The notes beneath the pieces were generated by a model. That model was not told the DNA's origin. It ran no database searches and saw only the letters and a list, made by a program, of their open reading frames with translations. A DNA stretch of 64,000 nucleotides from Pseudomonas xantholysinigenes (GTDB lineage: Bacteria > Pseudomonadota > Gammaproteobacteria > Pseudomonadales > Pseudomonadaceae), in contig NZ_CP077095.1 of NCBI RefSeq assembly GCF_014268885.2, forward strand, positions 5,284,001 through 5,348,000, in the 5' to 3' direction. This document shows positions 15,751 through 25,759 of this stretch, one piece after another; position 1 is the stretch's first letter, and each line of letters starts with the position of its first letter. A program made the position numbers and the translations under genes.

Positions 15751-17981
15751 TACTTCCGCAGCAGGCGCAGACCGTTGAACACCACCAGCAGGCTCACCCC
15801 CATGTCGGCGAACACCGCCATCCACATGGTCGCCATGCCGGCGAAGGTGATCGCCAGGAAAATCGCCTTGATCCCCAGGGCCAGCACGATGTTCTGGGTG
15901 AGGATCGCCGCGCATTGGCGCGACAGCCTGACGAACGCCGGGATTTTGCGCAAGTCGTCATCCATCAACGCGACGTCGGCGGTCTCGATGGCCGTGTCGG
16001 TACCGGCGGCGGCCATGGCGAAGCCGATCTCGGCACGGGCCAGGGCCGGGGCGTCGTTGATGCCGTCACCGACCATGCCGACCCGGTGCTGCTGGGCATA
16101 CAGGCTCTCGATGGTGGCCAGCTTGTCCGCCGGCAACAGGTTGCCCTCGGCACGGTCGATCCCCACCTGGGCGGCGATAGCCTGCGCAGTGTGCGGATTG
16201 TCGCCGGTCAGCATGACGGTCTTGATACCCAGCTCATGCAACTCGGCGATGGCCTGGCGGCTGCTGTCCTTGACCGTGTCGGCCACGGCGAACAACGCCA
16301 GCGGGCCGTTGCGGTCGAGCAGCAGCACCACGGTCTTGCCCTGGCGCTCCAGCACGTCCAGCTGCGCCTCCAGCTGCGGCGAGCACAAGCCGAGCTCCTC
16401 CACCAGGCGATGGTTGCCCAAGTGGTAGGTCTGGCCTTCGATCTCACCGCGCACGCCACGGCCGGCCAGGGCGGCGAACGCAGTGACCTCGCTCAGGACC
16501 AGGCCCTGGTCCTTGGCGAACAATGCAATGGCACCGGACACCGGGTGGTCGGAACGCGCCGCCAGGCTGGCGGCCAAGGCCTGGGCCCGGCCTTCGAACA
16601 GCGGTTCGAGCACCAGGCTGTCGGTCTGCACCGGCTTGCCGTGGGTGATGGTGCCAGTCTTGTCCAGGGCCAGAAAGTCCAGCTTGCGCCCGCCCTCCAA
16701 ATACACCCCGCCCTTGATCAGGATCCCCTTGCGCGCCGCCGCGGCCAGGCCGCTGACGATGGTCACCGGGGTGGAAATCACCAGTGCGCATGGGCAGGCC
16801 ACCACCAGCAGCACCAGGGCCCGGTAGATCCAGTCGAACCAGGCACCGGCCATGAACAACGGCGGGATCACCGCCATGGCCAGGGCCACGGCAAACACCA
16901 CGGGGGTGTAGATGCGCGAGAACTGATCGACGAAACGCTGGGTCGGGGCACGGGCGCCCTGGGCTTCCTCGACGGCCTTGATGATCCGCGCCAGGGTCGA
17001 TTGGCCGGCGGCGGCGCTGACGCGGTATTCCAAGGCGCCGGTCTGGTTGATGGTGCCGGCGAACAGCTTGTCGCCAACAGCCTTCTCAACCGGCAGGCTT
17101 TCGCCGGTGATCGGCGCCTGGTCGACGCTGGACTGGCCACTGACCACCTCGCCATCCAGGCCTATACGTTCGCCTGGGCGCACCCGTACCAGGGCACCGA
17201 TGGCCACCTCGCGCACCTCGACTTCACGCCACTGGCCATCGGCCTGCTGCACGGTGGCCAGGTCCGGTGCCAGCTGCATCAGCCCGCCGATGGCATTGCG
17301 CGCGCGGTCCAGCGAGCGCGCCTCGATCAGCTCGGCGACAGTGAACAACACCATCACCATCGCCGCTTCCGGCCACTGGCCGATCAGCACGGCGCCGGTC
17401 ACGGCGATGCTCATCAAGGCGTTGATGTTGAGGTTGCGGTTCTTCAGGGCGATCCAGCCTTTCTTGTAGGTGCCCAAACCACAACCGAGGATCGCGGCCA
17501 GGGCCAGCGCAGCCACCAGCCACTCCGGTGCCTTGCCGGAAAAGTGCGCAAGTTCCGCGCCGATTGCCGCGATACCCGACAATGCCAACGGCCACCAGCG
17601 AGTCTTGGCCGCCTGCGGCGCCACCGCGCTGCCGTCGTCCTCGGCGACCAGCGGCTCGGCCTTCATGCCCAGGCTGTCGATGGCCCGCTCGATCTCGGCG
17701 GTATCGCCCAGGGTATGGCGCACGCCAAGCACCCGGTTGATCAGGTTGAACTCCAGTTGCTCGATGCCGGTCAGCTTGCCCAGCTTGTCCTGGATCAGGG
17801 TCTGCTCGGTGGGGCAGTCCATGGCCTCGATGCGGAAACGGCTGAGCTGCGCCTGGGCGCTGGCCTTTTCGCTCAGCTGCACCAGGGCCGGGGCGGCCTT
17901 GCTGGCACAGCAGCTGTGGGCATGGGGCTCATGACCATGCGCGTGGTCATGCTTGTGGTCGGGGCTGACAGGCTGGTTCAT
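15750..17981 (-). CDS. cadA: Cd2+/Zn2+/Pb2+-exporting P1B-type ATPase
   Basis: Inner-membrane heavy-metal efflux pump of 743 residues. It has a histidine-rich N-terminus ([17 protein letters not shown]), a metal-binding domain with MDCPTEQ near residue 55, the CPC metal-channel motif ([11 protein letters not shown], about 395), the phosphorylation motif [11 protein letters not shown] (about 440), SDHPVSG, and [11 protein letters not shown] (about 638). The DCxxE-type metal site and CPC indicate divalent Cd/Zn/Pb. The ATG at 17981 follows AGGA by 7 bases. It is divergent from cadR across a shared operator, so induction by CadR on metal is expected. Confidence 0.94.
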   Translation of the reverse strand: MNQPVSPDHKHDHAHGHEPHAHSCCASKAAPALVQLSEKASAQAQLSRFRIEAMDCPTEQTLIQDKLGKLTGIEQLEFNLINRVLGVRHTLGDTAEIERAIDSLGMKAEPLVAEDDGSAVAPQAAKTRWWPLALSGIAAIGAELAHFSGKAPEWLVAALALAAILGCGLGTYKKGWIALKNRNLNINALMSIAVTGAVLIGQWPEAAMVMVLFTVAELIEARSLDRARNAIGGLMQLAPDLATVQQADGQWREVEVREVAIGALVRVRPGERIGLDGEVVSGQSSVDQAPITGESLPVEKAVGDKLFAGTINQTGALEYRVSAAAGQSTLARIIKAVEEAQGARAPTQRFVDQFSRIYTPVVFAVALAMAVIPPLFMAGAWFDWIYRALVLLVVACPCALVISTPVTIVSGLAAAARKGILIKGGVYLEGGRKLDFLALDKTGTITHGKPVQTDSLVLEPLFEGRAQALAASLAARSDHPVSGAIALFAKDQGLVLSEVTAFAALAGRGVRGEIEGQTYHLGNHRLVEELGLCSPQLEAQLDVLERQGKTVVLLLDRNGPLALFAVADTVKDSSRQAIAELHELGIKTVMLTGDNPHTAQAIAAQVGIDRAEGNLLPADKLATIESLYAQQHRVGMVGDGINDAPALARAEIGFAMAAAGTDTAIETADVALMDDDLRKIPAFVRLSRQCAAILTQNIVLALGIKAIFLAITFAGMATMWMAVFADMGVSLLVVFNGLRLLRK

Positions 17982-18007
17982 GGAATCATCCTTAACTGAG
18001 CACAGGC

Positions 18008-18027
18008 CTCTGCGGATATCCGCAGAG
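18008..18027. promoter_or_regulatory. 20-bp perfect palindrome in the cadA leader
   Basis: CTCTGCGGAT followed by its exact reverse complement lies 26 bases upstream of the cadA ATG, downstream of the CadR operator. It may be a second operator or an RNA hairpin. Confidence 0.5.
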
Positions 18028-18047
18028 TGGGTTGTTGCCAAGTGAAC

Positions 18048-18071
18048 ACCCTGTAGCCACTATAGGGTCAA
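18048..18071. promoter_or_regulatory. CadR operator / cadA promoter
   Basis: The dyad ACCCTGTAG-CCA-CTATAGGGT (9-bp arms, one mismatch) matches the MerR-family CadR site I recall from P. putida. On the minus strand TTGACC (18071-18066) can serve as the cadA -35 with about 19 bases to a weak TTCACT -10, the long spacing typical of MerR-controlled promoters. Confidence 0.8.
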
Positions 18072-18095
18072 GCCCCTTGCTGGAGATTTGCCATC

Positions 18096-18539
18096 ATGAA
18101 GATCGGAGAACTGGCCAAAGCCACCGACTGCGCCGTGGAAACCATCCGCTATTACGAGCGTGAGCAACTGCTGCCAGAGCCGGCGCGCAGCGACGGCAAC
18201 TACCGGCTGTACACCCAGGCCCACGTCGAGCGGCTGACCTTCATCCGCAACTGCCGCACCCTGGACATGACCCTGGACGAAATCCGCAGCCTGCTGAACC
18301 TGCGCGACAGCCCGGACGGCTCATGCGGCAGCGTCAATGCGCTGATCGACGAGCACATCGAGCATGTACAGGCACGGATAGATGGTTTGATGGCGTTGCA
18401 GCGGCAACTGGTGGAATTACGCCGGCAATGCAATGCGCAGGGCGCGGAGTGCGCGATATTGCAGCAGTTGGAAACCAATGGGGCGGTGACGGTGCCAGAG
18501 ACCGAGCATTCCCATGTTGGGCGCAGCCACGGGCATTGA
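18096..18539 (+). CDS. cadR: MerR-family cadmium-responsive regulator
   Basis: Metal-sensing activator of 147 residues. It has an N-terminal MerR helix-turn-helix (MKIGELAKATDCAVETIRYYE), a dimerisation helix (about 80-110), and the CadR metal ligands Cys77, Cys112 and Cys119. The C-terminal histidine-rich tail (HSHVGRSHGH) is typical of Pseudomonas CadR, where it forms a second site for Zn or Cd. It is divergent from cadA across the shared operator. GGAG lies 10 bases before the ATG. It is expected to repress without metal and activate the cadA promoter with Cd(II). Confidence 0.95.
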   Translation: MKIGELAKATDCAVETIRYYEREQLLPEPARSDGNYRLYTQAHVERLTFIRNCRTLDMTLDEIRSLLNLRDSPDGSCGSVNALIDEHIEHVQARIDGLMALQRQLVELRRQCNAQGAECAILQQLETNGAVTVPETEHSHVGRSHGH

Positions 18540-18554
18540 TGGCGTCTGTACCTA

Positions 18555-18643
18555 CGCATTCGCGGGCAAGCCCGCTCCCACAGTTCACCGCTACCTTCAG
18601 GGCCTACGGTGTGCCTGTGGGAGCGGGCTTGCCCGCGAATGCG
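18555..18643. repeat. REP inverted pair (family 1)
   Basis: Two 29-base arms with GCGGGCAAGCCCGC-TCCCACAG (18555-18583 and 18615-18643) are perfect inverse copies between convergent cadR and thyA, probably serving both as terminator. Confidence 0.85.
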
Positions 18644-18666
18644 TCAGTTCAGGCGATAAAACGCTG

Positions 18667-19638
18667 TCAGACCGCCATCGGCGCGGTCATTGGCGCATGG
18701 TGCTCATAGCCTTCCAGCCAGAAATCACTTGGTTCGATCTTCTCCAGCCACTCCGGCTCGTACTTGCCGGTCTCGGCAAACGCCGGCACGCGGTCGCTGA
18801 TCACCAGCTTCGGCGCCGCCAGCGGCTCGCGCTTGAGCTGCTCGCCCAGCATGTCCAGGTGGTTCTCGTACACATGGGCATCGCCAATGAAGTAGGTGAA
18901 CCAGCGCGGGGTGTAGCCGGTCAGGCGGCCGAACAGCGACAGCAGCGCCGCGCCTTCGGTGAGGTTGAACGGCGTGCCCAGGCCCAGGTCGTTGGAGCGG
19001 ATGTAGAGGGTCAGGGAAATTTCCCGGGTCTCGACATTCGGGTGGAACTGGTACAGCAGGTGGCACGGCGGCAGGGCCATCTCGTCGAGCTGGGCGCAGT
19101 TCCAGCCGTGGAACAGGATACGCCGGCTGCCGGGGTCGTTGGCGATGGTATCCAGGCACTGGCGCACCTGGTCGATGGCTTTGTACAGGATGACGAACGC
19201 CTGGCCGTCCTCCTCGTCCCGGGCGATCTGACGGAAGCCCGCCTTTTCGGCCATTTCGATGGCCGCCGAATTGTTCAGGGGGATGCGCTTGTAGCCCGGC
19301 CACTGGCGCCATTGCACGCCGTAGATCTCGCCGAGGTCGTCATGCCCCTGGCGGAACGGATTGGCCAGCCACTGGGCGTTTTCATTGGCGTTCTGGTCCC
19401 AGACCTTGCAGCCCAGGTCGCGGAATTGGCCGGCGTTCTTCACCCCGCGCAAAAAACCCACCATCTCGCCGATCGCCGACTTGAACGCCAGCTTGCGCGT
19501 GGTGATGGCCGGGAAGCCTTTTTGCAGGTCGAACTTGAGCATGGCGCCCGGCAAGCTGATGGTGCCGATACCGGTGCGGTTCTGCTGCAGCGTGCCGTTG
19601 TCGATGATGTCACGGACCAGGTCTAGATACTGTTTCAT
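18667..19638 (-). CDS. thyA: thymidylate synthase
   Basis: Methylates dUMP to dTMP using methylenetetrahydrofolate. At 323 residues it is about 60 longer than E. coli ThyA (264), mainly through an insertion after WRQWPGYK (around residues 115-150) that is a natural variant in pseudomonads. The catalytic Cys sits in [10 protein letters not shown], with the phosphate-binding SRR motif upstream ([13 protein letters not shown]) and the dUMP-binding [18 protein letters not shown]. The ATG at 19638 follows AGG. It lies 46 bases downstream of lgt on the same strand. Confidence 0.95.
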   Translation of the reverse strand: MKQYLDLVRDIIDNGTLQQNRTGIGTISLPGAMLKFDLQKGFPAITTRKLAFKSAIGEMVGFLRGVKNAGQFRDLGCKVWDQNANENAQWLANPFRQGHDDLGEIYGVQWRQWPGYKRIPLNNSAAIEMAEKAGFRQIARDEEDGQAFVILYKAIDQVRQCLDTIANDPGSRRILFHGWNCAQLDEMALPPCHLLYQFHPNVETREISLTLYIRSNDLGLGTPFNLTEGAALLSLFGRLTGYTPRWFTYFIGDAHVYENHLDMLGEQLKREPLAAPKLVISDRVPAFAETGKYEPEWLEKIEPSDFWLEGYEHHAPMTAPMAV

Positions 19639-19684
19639 GGCTTACCTGTAGCAAGAACGGCAGGGGATCGCCCTGCCGTGGAAA

Positions 19685-20494
19685 TCAAACGGTGGCCTTG
19701 GCCGTCGGTTTGCGGTTGTAGGCCCACCAGATCAGGAACAGGCCGCCGACGATCATCGGCACGCACAGCAACTGACCCATGGTCAGCCAGCCGAAGGCGA
19801 TATAGCCCAGTTGCGCGTCGGGTACCCGCACGAACTCCACGATGAAGCGGAAGATGCCATAGAACAGCGCGAACATGCCGGAAACCGCCATGGTCGGACG
19901 CGGCTTGCGCGAGTACAGCCAAAGGATGACGAATAATGCCACACCTTCGAGGGCGAACTGGTACAGCTGCGACGGGTGACGCGGCAGTTGCGCCGGGTCG
20001 CTGAACGGCGGGAACACCATCGCCCAGGGCACATCGGTGGCCTTGCCCCAGAGTTCGGCGTTGATGAAGTTGCCAATGCGCCCGGCGCCCAGGCCAATCG
20101 GCACCAGCGGTGCGACGAAGTCCATCAGCTCGAAGAACGACTTGTTGTTGCGCTTGCCGAACCACAGCGCCGCCAGCATCACCCCGATGAATCCACCGTG
20201 GAACGACATGCCGCCTTTCCACACCTCGAAGATCAGCGTCGGGTTGGCCAGGTACTGGTGCAGGTCATAGAACAGCACATAGCCCAGGCGGCCACCGACG
20301 ATCACCCCCATCGACAACCAGAACACCAGGTCGGAGAGTTTCTCGCGGCTCCAGGTCGGGTCGAAACGGTTGAGCCGACGCGAGGCCAGCAGCCAGGCGC
20401 CGCCGATGCCGATCAGGTACATCAGGCCGTACCAGTGGATTTTCAGCGGCCCGAGGGCCACGGCCACGGGGTCGATCTGCGGGTAAGGCAGCAT
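19685..20494 (-). CDS. lgt: prolipoprotein diacylglyceryl transferase
   Basis: Inner-membrane enzyme of 269 residues that transfers diacylglycerol from phosphatidylglycerol to the lipobox cysteine, the first step in lipoprotein maturation. The Lgt signature [13 protein letters not shown] is present near residue 140, with HGGFIGV upstream and about seven transmembrane segments. AGAGGAAAATCC precedes the ATG at 20494. The order TauE-type permease, lgt, thyA on one strand with small gaps (16 and 46 bases) suggests a shared transcript. Confidence 0.96.
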   Translation of the reverse strand: MLPYPQIDPVAVALGPLKIHWYGLMYLIGIGGAWLLASRRLNRFDPTWSREKLSDLVFWLSMGVIVGGRLGYVLFYDLHQYLANPTLIFEVWKGGMSFHGGFIGVMLAALWFGKRNNKSFFELMDFVAPLVPIGLGAGRIGNFINAELWGKATDVPWAMVFPPFSDPAQLPRHPSQLYQFALEGVALFVILWLYSRKPRPTMAVSGMFALFYGIFRFIVEFVRVPDAQLGYIAFGWLTMGQLLCVPMIVGGLFLIWWAYNRKPTAKATV

Positions 20495-20510
20495 GGATTT
20501 TCCTCTTGGT

Positions 20511-21293
20511 TCAAATAAGGAAGCTGAGGCCGACGCAGAACAGCAACGCGGCGAACAGGCGCTTGAGCAGGCGCGGCGACAATTTGTGCGCCAGGCGCGC
20601 GCCGAAGCGGGCGAAGAACATGCTGGTCACGGCAATGCCGACCAGCGCGGGGAGGTAGACGTAACCGAGGCTATGGGCCGGCAGGCGTGTCTCGTGCCAG
20701 CCCAGCCACATGAAGCTCAGGGCGCTGGCCAGGGCAATCGGCAGGCCGCACGCCGACGAGGTCGCCACCGCCTGCTGCATGGGCAGGCTGCGCCAGGTCA
20801 GGAACGGCACGGTCAGCGAGCCGCCGCCGATGCCGAAGATCGCCGAGGCCCAGCCGATCACCCCGCCGGCGGCGGTCAGGCCCGGTTTGCCGGGGATGCC
20901 GCGGCTGGCCTTGGGCTTGAGGTCCAGGGCCATCTGCGCGGCGATCACCAGGGCGAATACGCCGATGATCTTCTGCAGCATCGGCCCCTGGATCAGCGAC
21001 GCGGTCTTGGCCCCGACCAGCGCGCCGAGCAGGATGCCCACGGTCATCCAGGCGAAGATCGGCCACTGCACCGCGCCCTTGCGCTGGTGCTCGAGCACGG
21101 CGTTGATCGAGGTGAAGACGATGGTCGCCAGCGACGTGCCCACGGCCAGGTGGGTCAGCACCGAGGGTTCGAAACCCTGCAAGGTGAAACTGAACACCAG
21201 CACCGGCACGATGATGATGCCGCCACCGACGCCGAACAGCCCGGCCAGCACGCCGGCGCAGGCGCCCAACAGCAGATAGAGTACGAATTCCAT
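20511..21293 (-). CDS. TauE/SafE-family sulfite-exporter-like permease
   Basis: Inner-membrane protein of 260 residues with about eight transmembrane helices and the paired TauE/SafE repeats ([18 protein letters not shown] near residue 15; [20 protein letters not shown] near 160). The family transports anions such as sulfite or sulfoacetate; the substrate here is unknown. The ATG at 21293 is preceded by AGGGG with 6 bases; the longer frame has no such signal. It lies 16 bases upstream of lgt. Confidence 0.88.
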   Translation of the reverse strand: MEFVLYLLLGACAGVLAGLFGVGGGIIIVPVLVFSFTLQGFEPSVLTHLAVGTSLATIVFTSINAVLEHQRKGAVQWPIFAWMTVGILLGALVGAKTASLIQGPMLQKIIGVFALVIAAQMALDLKPKASRGIPGKPGLTAAGGVIGWASAIFGIGGGSLTVPFLTWRSLPMQQAVATSSACGLPIALASALSFMWLGWHETRLPAHSLGYVYLPALVGIAVTSMFFARFGARLAHKLSPRLLKRLFAALLFCVGLSFLI

Positions 21294-21424
21294 TCGCCGC
21301 CCCTGTGGAAAACAATCCGGCATGGTAACGGATGCCAAGCCCGGCGCTCTAGTGAACTCTGTGTCAGATGATGGATAGCGACCAGCAGCGCGGGTAGAGT
21401 GGCCGAAAACACAGGGGACAACCT

Positions 21425-22171
21425 ATGTGCCTGATCGTATTCGCCTGGCGGCCGGGGCACGCCCTGCCGCTGATCGTCGCGGCCAACCGCGACGAGTTCT
21501 ACGCCCGGCCGACCCAAGCCCTGGCCGCCTGGGCGGACGCCCCCGGGGTGCATGCCGGGCGCGACCTGGAGGCCGGCGGCACCTGGCTGGGCGTCGGCCC
21601 GGGCGGGCGCTTCGCGGCGCTGACCAACATTCGCGATCCGGGCCAGCCGGTGGGGCCTCGCTCACGGGGCGAGCTGGTGGCGGCGTACCTGCAGGGCACG
21701 CTGGGGGTGGAGGCCTACCTGGACCAGGTGGCCAGCCGCAGCAAGCACTATTCAGGGTTCAACCTGCTGGTGGGCGACGGCGAGCGGCTGGGTTACCTGC
21801 ATGCCCGCGACGCCGCTCCGCGCCTGCTGGAGCCTGGGGTCTACGGGCTGTCGAATGCAGGGCTGGATACGCCGTGGCCAAAGCTGGTGAAGGCGCGCAA
21901 CGGGCTTGAGGGATTGCTTGAGAGCGCCGATCCACAGCAGCTATTGGCGCTGCTGGGCGATACACAGCCTGCGTTGGACGGCGACTTGCCTGAGACCGGC
22001 GTGGGGCTGGCCACCGAGCGGCTGCTGTCGAGCGTGTTCATTGCCAGCCAGAACTACGGGACGCGGGCGAGCACGGTGTTGATCGTCGATGACCAGGGGC
22101 GGCGGCGGATGGTCGAGCGCAGTTTCGGGCCGTTTGGTGGACACTTGGGCGAAGTAGAGCTTTTGCCTTGA
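21425..22171 (+). CDS. NRDE-family (DUF833) protein
   Basis: Uncharacterised cytosolic protein of 248 residues in the NRDE family, named for the motif seen here as VAANRDEFYARPT near residue 20. The start MCLIVFAW, with Cys2, is typical; after Met removal this Cys would be an N-terminal nucleophile (Ntn-like), as in related hydrolases (inference). AGGGGACAACCT precedes the ATG. It is transcribed divergently from the TauE-lgt-thyA set and convergently with ptsP. Confidence 0.85.
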   Translation: MCLIVFAWRPGHALPLIVAANRDEFYARPTQALAAWADAPGVHAGRDLEAGGTWLGVGPGGRFAALTNIRDPGQPVGPRSRGELVAAYLQGTLGVEAYLDQVASRSKHYSGFNLLVGDGERLGYLHARDAAPRLLEPGVYGLSNAGLDTPWPKLVKARNGLEGLLESADPQQLLALLGDTQPALDGDLPETGVGLATERLLSSVFIASQNYGTRASTVLIVDDQGRRRMVERSFGPFGGHLGEVELLP

Positions 22172-22194
22172 ATGCCGTGGGGCTGCCATGCAGC

Positions 22195-22272
22195 CCATCG
22201 CGGCACAAGGCCGCTCCTACAGGGGTATGCGATCTCCTGGAGAACCGGCCGGAAAGGCCCGCAAAGCGGGCC
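22195..22272. repeat. REP-family-2 copy and terminator hairpin between NRDE gene and ptsP
   Basis: CATCGCGGCACAAGGCCGCTCCTACAGG is a single family-2 REP arm. GGCCCGC-AAA-GCGGGCC (22256-22272), read on the minus strand and followed by TTT, is a good ptsP terminator. Confidence 0.65.
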
Positions 22273-22279
22273 CAGGATC

Positions 22280-24553
22280 TCAAAGGGTCTTGTTCGGCCC
22301 GATCATCCGCGCCAGGCCAAGGTTCTTCAGCGCCAACTGCAACGAGCTGTGGATAACTTGCGGATTGTCGTGACTCATGGCGTCGGCCAGCAATTCACGC
22401 GCCTTGCCAAGATTGACCTGGCGCAGCATCCACTTGACCTTCGGCAGGTTGGTGGCGTTCATCGACAAGCTGTCGAAGCCCATGGCCATCAACAAGATCG
22501 CCGCCGCCGGGTCACCGGCCATCTCGCCACAGATGCTCACCGGCTTGCCTTCCTCGTGGGCCACGCTGACCACCGTCTGCAAGGCTTGCAGCACCGCCGG
22601 GTGCAGGTAGTCGTAAAGGTCGGCGACCCGTGGGTTGTTGCGATCCACCGCCAACAGGTACTGGGTCAGGTCGTTGGAGCCGACCGACAGGAAGTCGACC
22701 TGGCGCGCCAGTTCGCGGGTCTGGTACACCGCAGCCGGGATCTCCACCATCACCCCCACCGGCGGCATCGGTACATCGGTGCCTTCGTCACGCACCTCGC
22801 CCCAGGCGCGGTGGATCAGGTGCAGGGCTTCTTCCAGCTCGTGGATGCCGGAAATCATCGGCAACAGGATGCGCAGGTTGTTCAGGCCTTCGCTGGCCTT
22901 GAGCATGGCGCGGGTCTGCACCAGGAAGATTTCCGGGTGGTCGAGGGTGACGCGGATGCCGCGCCAGCCGAGGAACGGGTTCTCTTCCTTGATCGGGAAG
23001 TACGACAGCGACTTGTCGCCGCCGATGTCGAGGCTGCGCATGGTCACCGGCAGCGGGTGGAAGGCCTGCAGCTGCTCGCGGTAGATCGCCAGCTGCTCCT
23101 TTTCGCTGGGGAAGCGCTGGTTGATCATGAACGGCACTTCGGTGCGGTACAGGCCAACGCCCTCGGCACCGCGCTGCTGGGCGCGGGCGACATCGGCGAG
23201 CAGGCCGGTGTTGACCCACAGCGGCATGCGATGGCCATCGGGGGTGATGCATGGCAGCTCGCGCAGGGCGTCGAGGCCCTGGGCCAGCTGGCGTTCTTCC
23301 TCGACCACGTCGCTGTACTGCTTGCGCAGCACCTCGCCGGGGTTGGTGAACACCTCGCCCTTGTAGCCGTCGACGATCATCTCGATGCCGTCGACTTTCG
23401 AATACGGCAGGTCGACCAGGCCCATGACGGTGGGGATGCCCATCGCCCGGGCCAGGATCGCCACATGGGAGTTGCCCGAGCCCAGCACCGACACCAGGCC
23501 CACCAGCTTGCCTTCCGGCACTTCGCCGAGCATGGCCGGGGTCAGCTCCTCGCTGACCAGGATAGTGTTGTCCTGGTACACCAGCGACTGCGAGCGGGCT
23601 TCCTGCAGGTAGGCGAGCAGGCGCCGGCCGAGGTCCTTGACGTCGGAGGCGCGCTCGCGCAGGTAGTCGTCGTCCATCAGCTCGAAGCGGTTGACGTGCT
23701 CGCCAACCACCTGGCGCAGGGCGCCCTGGGCCCACTGGCCGGTCTTAATGACCTCGATCACCTCGCCACCGAGGGCGGCGTCCTCGAGCATCATCAGGTA
23801 CACATCGAACAGCGCGCGCTCCTCGGGACGCAGCTGGGTAGCCAGCTTGGTCGACAGCTTGCGCATGTCCTCGCGCACGCCTTCGAGGGCGTTGTTGAAC
23901 AGTTTCAGTTCGTTGTCGATATCTTCGACGGTCTTGTCCGGCACCACTTCAAGGTCGGCGGGGGGCAGCATCACCACGGCGCGGCCGACCGCCGCGCCGG
24001 GCGACCCCGGCACGCCGACGAAGCGCGCCTCCTGGATACCCTTGCCCTGGCGGCCCAGGCCACGGATCGAACCGGTGGCCTCGGCATGGGCGATCACCCC
24101 GGCGAGCTGGGCGCTCATGGTGACCAGGAAGGCTTCCTCGCCTTCGTCGAACTGGCGGCGCTCCTTCTGCTGGATGACCAGCACACCGACCACGCGCCGG
24201 TGGTGGATGATCGGCGCGCCGAGGAACGAGGCGAATTTCTCTTCGCCGGTCTCGGCGAAGTAGCGGTAGCGCGGGTGATCGGCGGCATTCTCGAGGTTGA
24301 GCGGCTCCTCGCGAGTGCCGACCAGACCGACCAGGCCCTCGTTGGGGGCCATGCTGACCTTGCCGATGGAACGCTTGTTCAGGCCTTCGGTGGCCATCAG
24401 CACGAAGCGGTTGCTGTCCGGGTCGAGCAGGTACACCGAGCAGACCTGGCTGCCCATGGCCTCCTTGACGCGCAAGACAATGATACCCAACGCCGTCTTG
24501 AGATCTTTGGCGGAGTTCACTTCCTGGACGATCTTGCGCAGCGTATTGAGCAT
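22280..24553 (-). CDS. ptsP: PEP-protein phosphotransferase EI-Ntr
   Basis: First kinase of the nitrogen-related PTS, 757 residues: it autophosphorylates from PEP and passes phosphate to NPr. An N-terminal GAF domain (about 18-160, binds glutamine or 2-oxoglutarate in homologues) precedes the PTS EI domains. The phospho-accepting His is in GNSHVAILARAMGIP near residue 363, and the PEP-binding barrel includes RSLDIGGDK, NPFLGWRGIR and the C-terminal MAGDP region. It lies 22 bases downstream of rppH on the same strand, the usual gammaproteobacterial pairing. Confidence 0.95.
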   Translation of the reverse strand: MLNTLRKIVQEVNSAKDLKTALGIIVLRVKEAMGSQVCSVYLLDPDSNRFVLMATEGLNKRSIGKVSMAPNEGLVGLVGTREEPLNLENAADHPRYRYFAETGEEKFASFLGAPIIHHRRVVGVLVIQQKERRQFDEGEEAFLVTMSAQLAGVIAHAEATGSIRGLGRQGKGIQEARFVGVPGSPGAAVGRAVVMLPPADLEVVPDKTVEDIDNELKLFNNALEGVREDMRKLSTKLATQLRPEERALFDVYLMMLEDAALGGEVIEVIKTGQWAQGALRQVVGEHVNRFELMDDDYLRERASDVKDLGRRLLAYLQEARSQSLVYQDNTILVSEELTPAMLGEVPEGKLVGLVSVLGSGNSHVAILARAMGIPTVMGLVDLPYSKVDGIEMIVDGYKGEVFTNPGEVLRKQYSDVVEEERQLAQGLDALRELPCITPDGHRMPLWVNTGLLADVARAQQRGAEGVGLYRTEVPFMINQRFPSEKEQLAIYREQLQAFHPLPVTMRSLDIGGDKSLSYFPIKEENPFLGWRGIRVTLDHPEIFLVQTRAMLKASEGLNNLRILLPMISGIHELEEALHLIHRAWGEVRDEGTDVPMPPVGVMVEIPAAVYQTRELARQVDFLSVGSNDLTQYLLAVDRNNPRVADLYDYLHPAVLQALQTVVSVAHEEGKPVSICGEMAGDPAAAILLMAMGFDSLSMNATNLPKVKWMLRQVNLGKARELLADAMSHDNPQVIHSSLQLALKNLGLARMIGPNKTL

Positions 24554-24575
24554 GGCTCGGGGTCGGACTCCGTCG

Positions 24576-25055
24576 TCAGTCGCGCGTCAGCAGGCGCGGG
24601 GCTAGCTCTTTCAGGGCGCGGCGGTACACCTCGCGCTTGAATGTCACCACCTGGCCCAGCGGATACCAGTAGCTGACCCAGCGCCAGCCGTCGAATTCCG
24701 GTTTGCCGGTGAGGTCCATGCGCACCCGTTGCTCGTTGCTCACCAGACGCAGCAGGAACCACTTCTGTTTCTGGCCGATGCACAGCGGCTGGCTGTGGGT
24801 GCGCACCAGGCGCTGGGGTAAACGATAACGCAACCAGCCACGGGTGCAGGCAAGAATTTCCACGTCCTGGCGTTCCAGGCCCACTTCTTCGTTCAGCTCG
24901 CGGTACAGGGCGTCTTCCGGCGTTTCATCAGGGTTGATGCCACCCTGGGGAAACTGCCAGGCATCCTGGTTGATCCGCCGAGCCCATAGCACCTGCCCGG
25001 CATCATTCGTAAGAATGATCCCGACATTGGGGCGAAAACCATCCGGGTCGATCAC
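24576..25055 (-). CDS. rppH: RNA pyrophosphohydrolase
   Basis: Nudix hydrolase of 159 residues that removes pyrophosphate from the 5' end of mRNA, triggering RNase E decay. The Nudix box lies near residues 38-60 ([13 protein letters not shown] then RELNEEVGL). Start [13 protein letters not shown] is the conserved family N-terminus and uses GTG at 25055 with GAGG 8 bases upstream; the longer open frame adds 38 residues without homology. Probably cotranscribed with ptsP. Confidence 0.95.
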   Translation of the reverse strand: MIDPDGFRPNVGIILTNDAGQVLWARRINQDAWQFPQGGINPDETPEDALYRELNEEVGLERQDVEILACTRGWLRYRLPQRLVRTHSQPLCIGQKQKWFLLRLVSNEQRVRMDLTGKPEFDGWRWVSYWYPLGQVVTFKREVYRRALKELAPRLLTRD

Positions 25056-25207
25056 GGCAGCAACCTCGCAAACGCATGTCGCCGCATTGTTCCACAAAGC
25101 CCGAGCGCGCAGCAACGCGCCCGCCAAGCTTATCTGCGGCGCGGTGAAAACGCCGTGTGCGCCTGGCATCGCCAGCCAGGCTGACGCCTACCGCTGGGAG
25201 CAGGCCT

Positions 25208-25633
25208 CTAGACCGGCTTGGCGCCCATCAAGCCGGCGATGGACAGGAAGCACACGCCACTGAACAGTGCCAACGCCAGGGTGAGCTTGAGGCCCACCGT
25301 CTCGGCCCTGCGCAGACGGTTCAGGCGCACCAGCAACCACCACACGGCGAACGCGCCAACGGTGTAGATGATGCTGGAGGCCAGCACCCAGGTCTGCCCC
25401 AGCGGCCAACCGACCAGGTGCACCAGCCACCAACCGGTGAATGGCATGCTCACCAGGCACAGGCCCATCAGCAGCCAGACGAACAGCAGCGGCCGGCGCA
25501 GCAGCTTGGCATAGGCTTCGGTGTCACCCTTGCGCCGGGCGAGCACGGTCCAGATCGCCAGGCCCAGGGCGCCAAGCAGCAACAGGGCGGTGGCGAGGAT
25601 ATGCAGGGTCTTGAGGGTGGTCAGGTGTTCCAT
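25208..25633 (-). CDS. DUF2269 membrane protein
   Basis: Small integral membrane protein of 141 residues with four predicted helices (about 7-28, 47-67, 76-98, 115-138). N-terminal LKTLHILATALLLLGALG and a conserved Trp/His pattern (TGWWLVHLVGWPLG) suit DUF2269. Function unknown; heme/copper redox proteins have similar topology, but no clear ligand set is visible. The ATG at 25633 follows AAGGA by 9 bases; the upstream extension would translate a REP sequence. Confidence 0.78.
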   Translation of the reverse strand: MEHLTTLKTLHILATALLLLGALGLAIWTVLARRKGDTEAYAKLLRRPLLFVWLLMGLCLVSMPFTGWWLVHLVGWPLGQTWVLASSIIYTVGAFAVWWLLVRLNRLRRAETVGLKLTLALALFSGVCFLSIAGLMGAKPV

Positions 25634-25672
25634 GTCTTCATCGTCCTTCAGCAGGGTAATTCGCGCCCGTCT

Positions 25673-25736
25673 CTTCGCGGGTAAACCCGCTCCCACAGGG
25701 AACGCGCGCGCCTGTGAGGCGGGGTGACCCGCGAAG
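25673..25736. repeat. REP inverted pair (family 1), right arm degenerate
   Basis: TTCGCGGGTAAACCCGCTCCCACAGG is followed, after 12 bases, by CCTGTGAGGCGGGGTGACCCGCGAA. It lies between ilvA and the DUF2269 gene. Confidence 0.75.
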
Positions 25737-25759
25737 GACCATACGCCCAGCTTAGTCAG

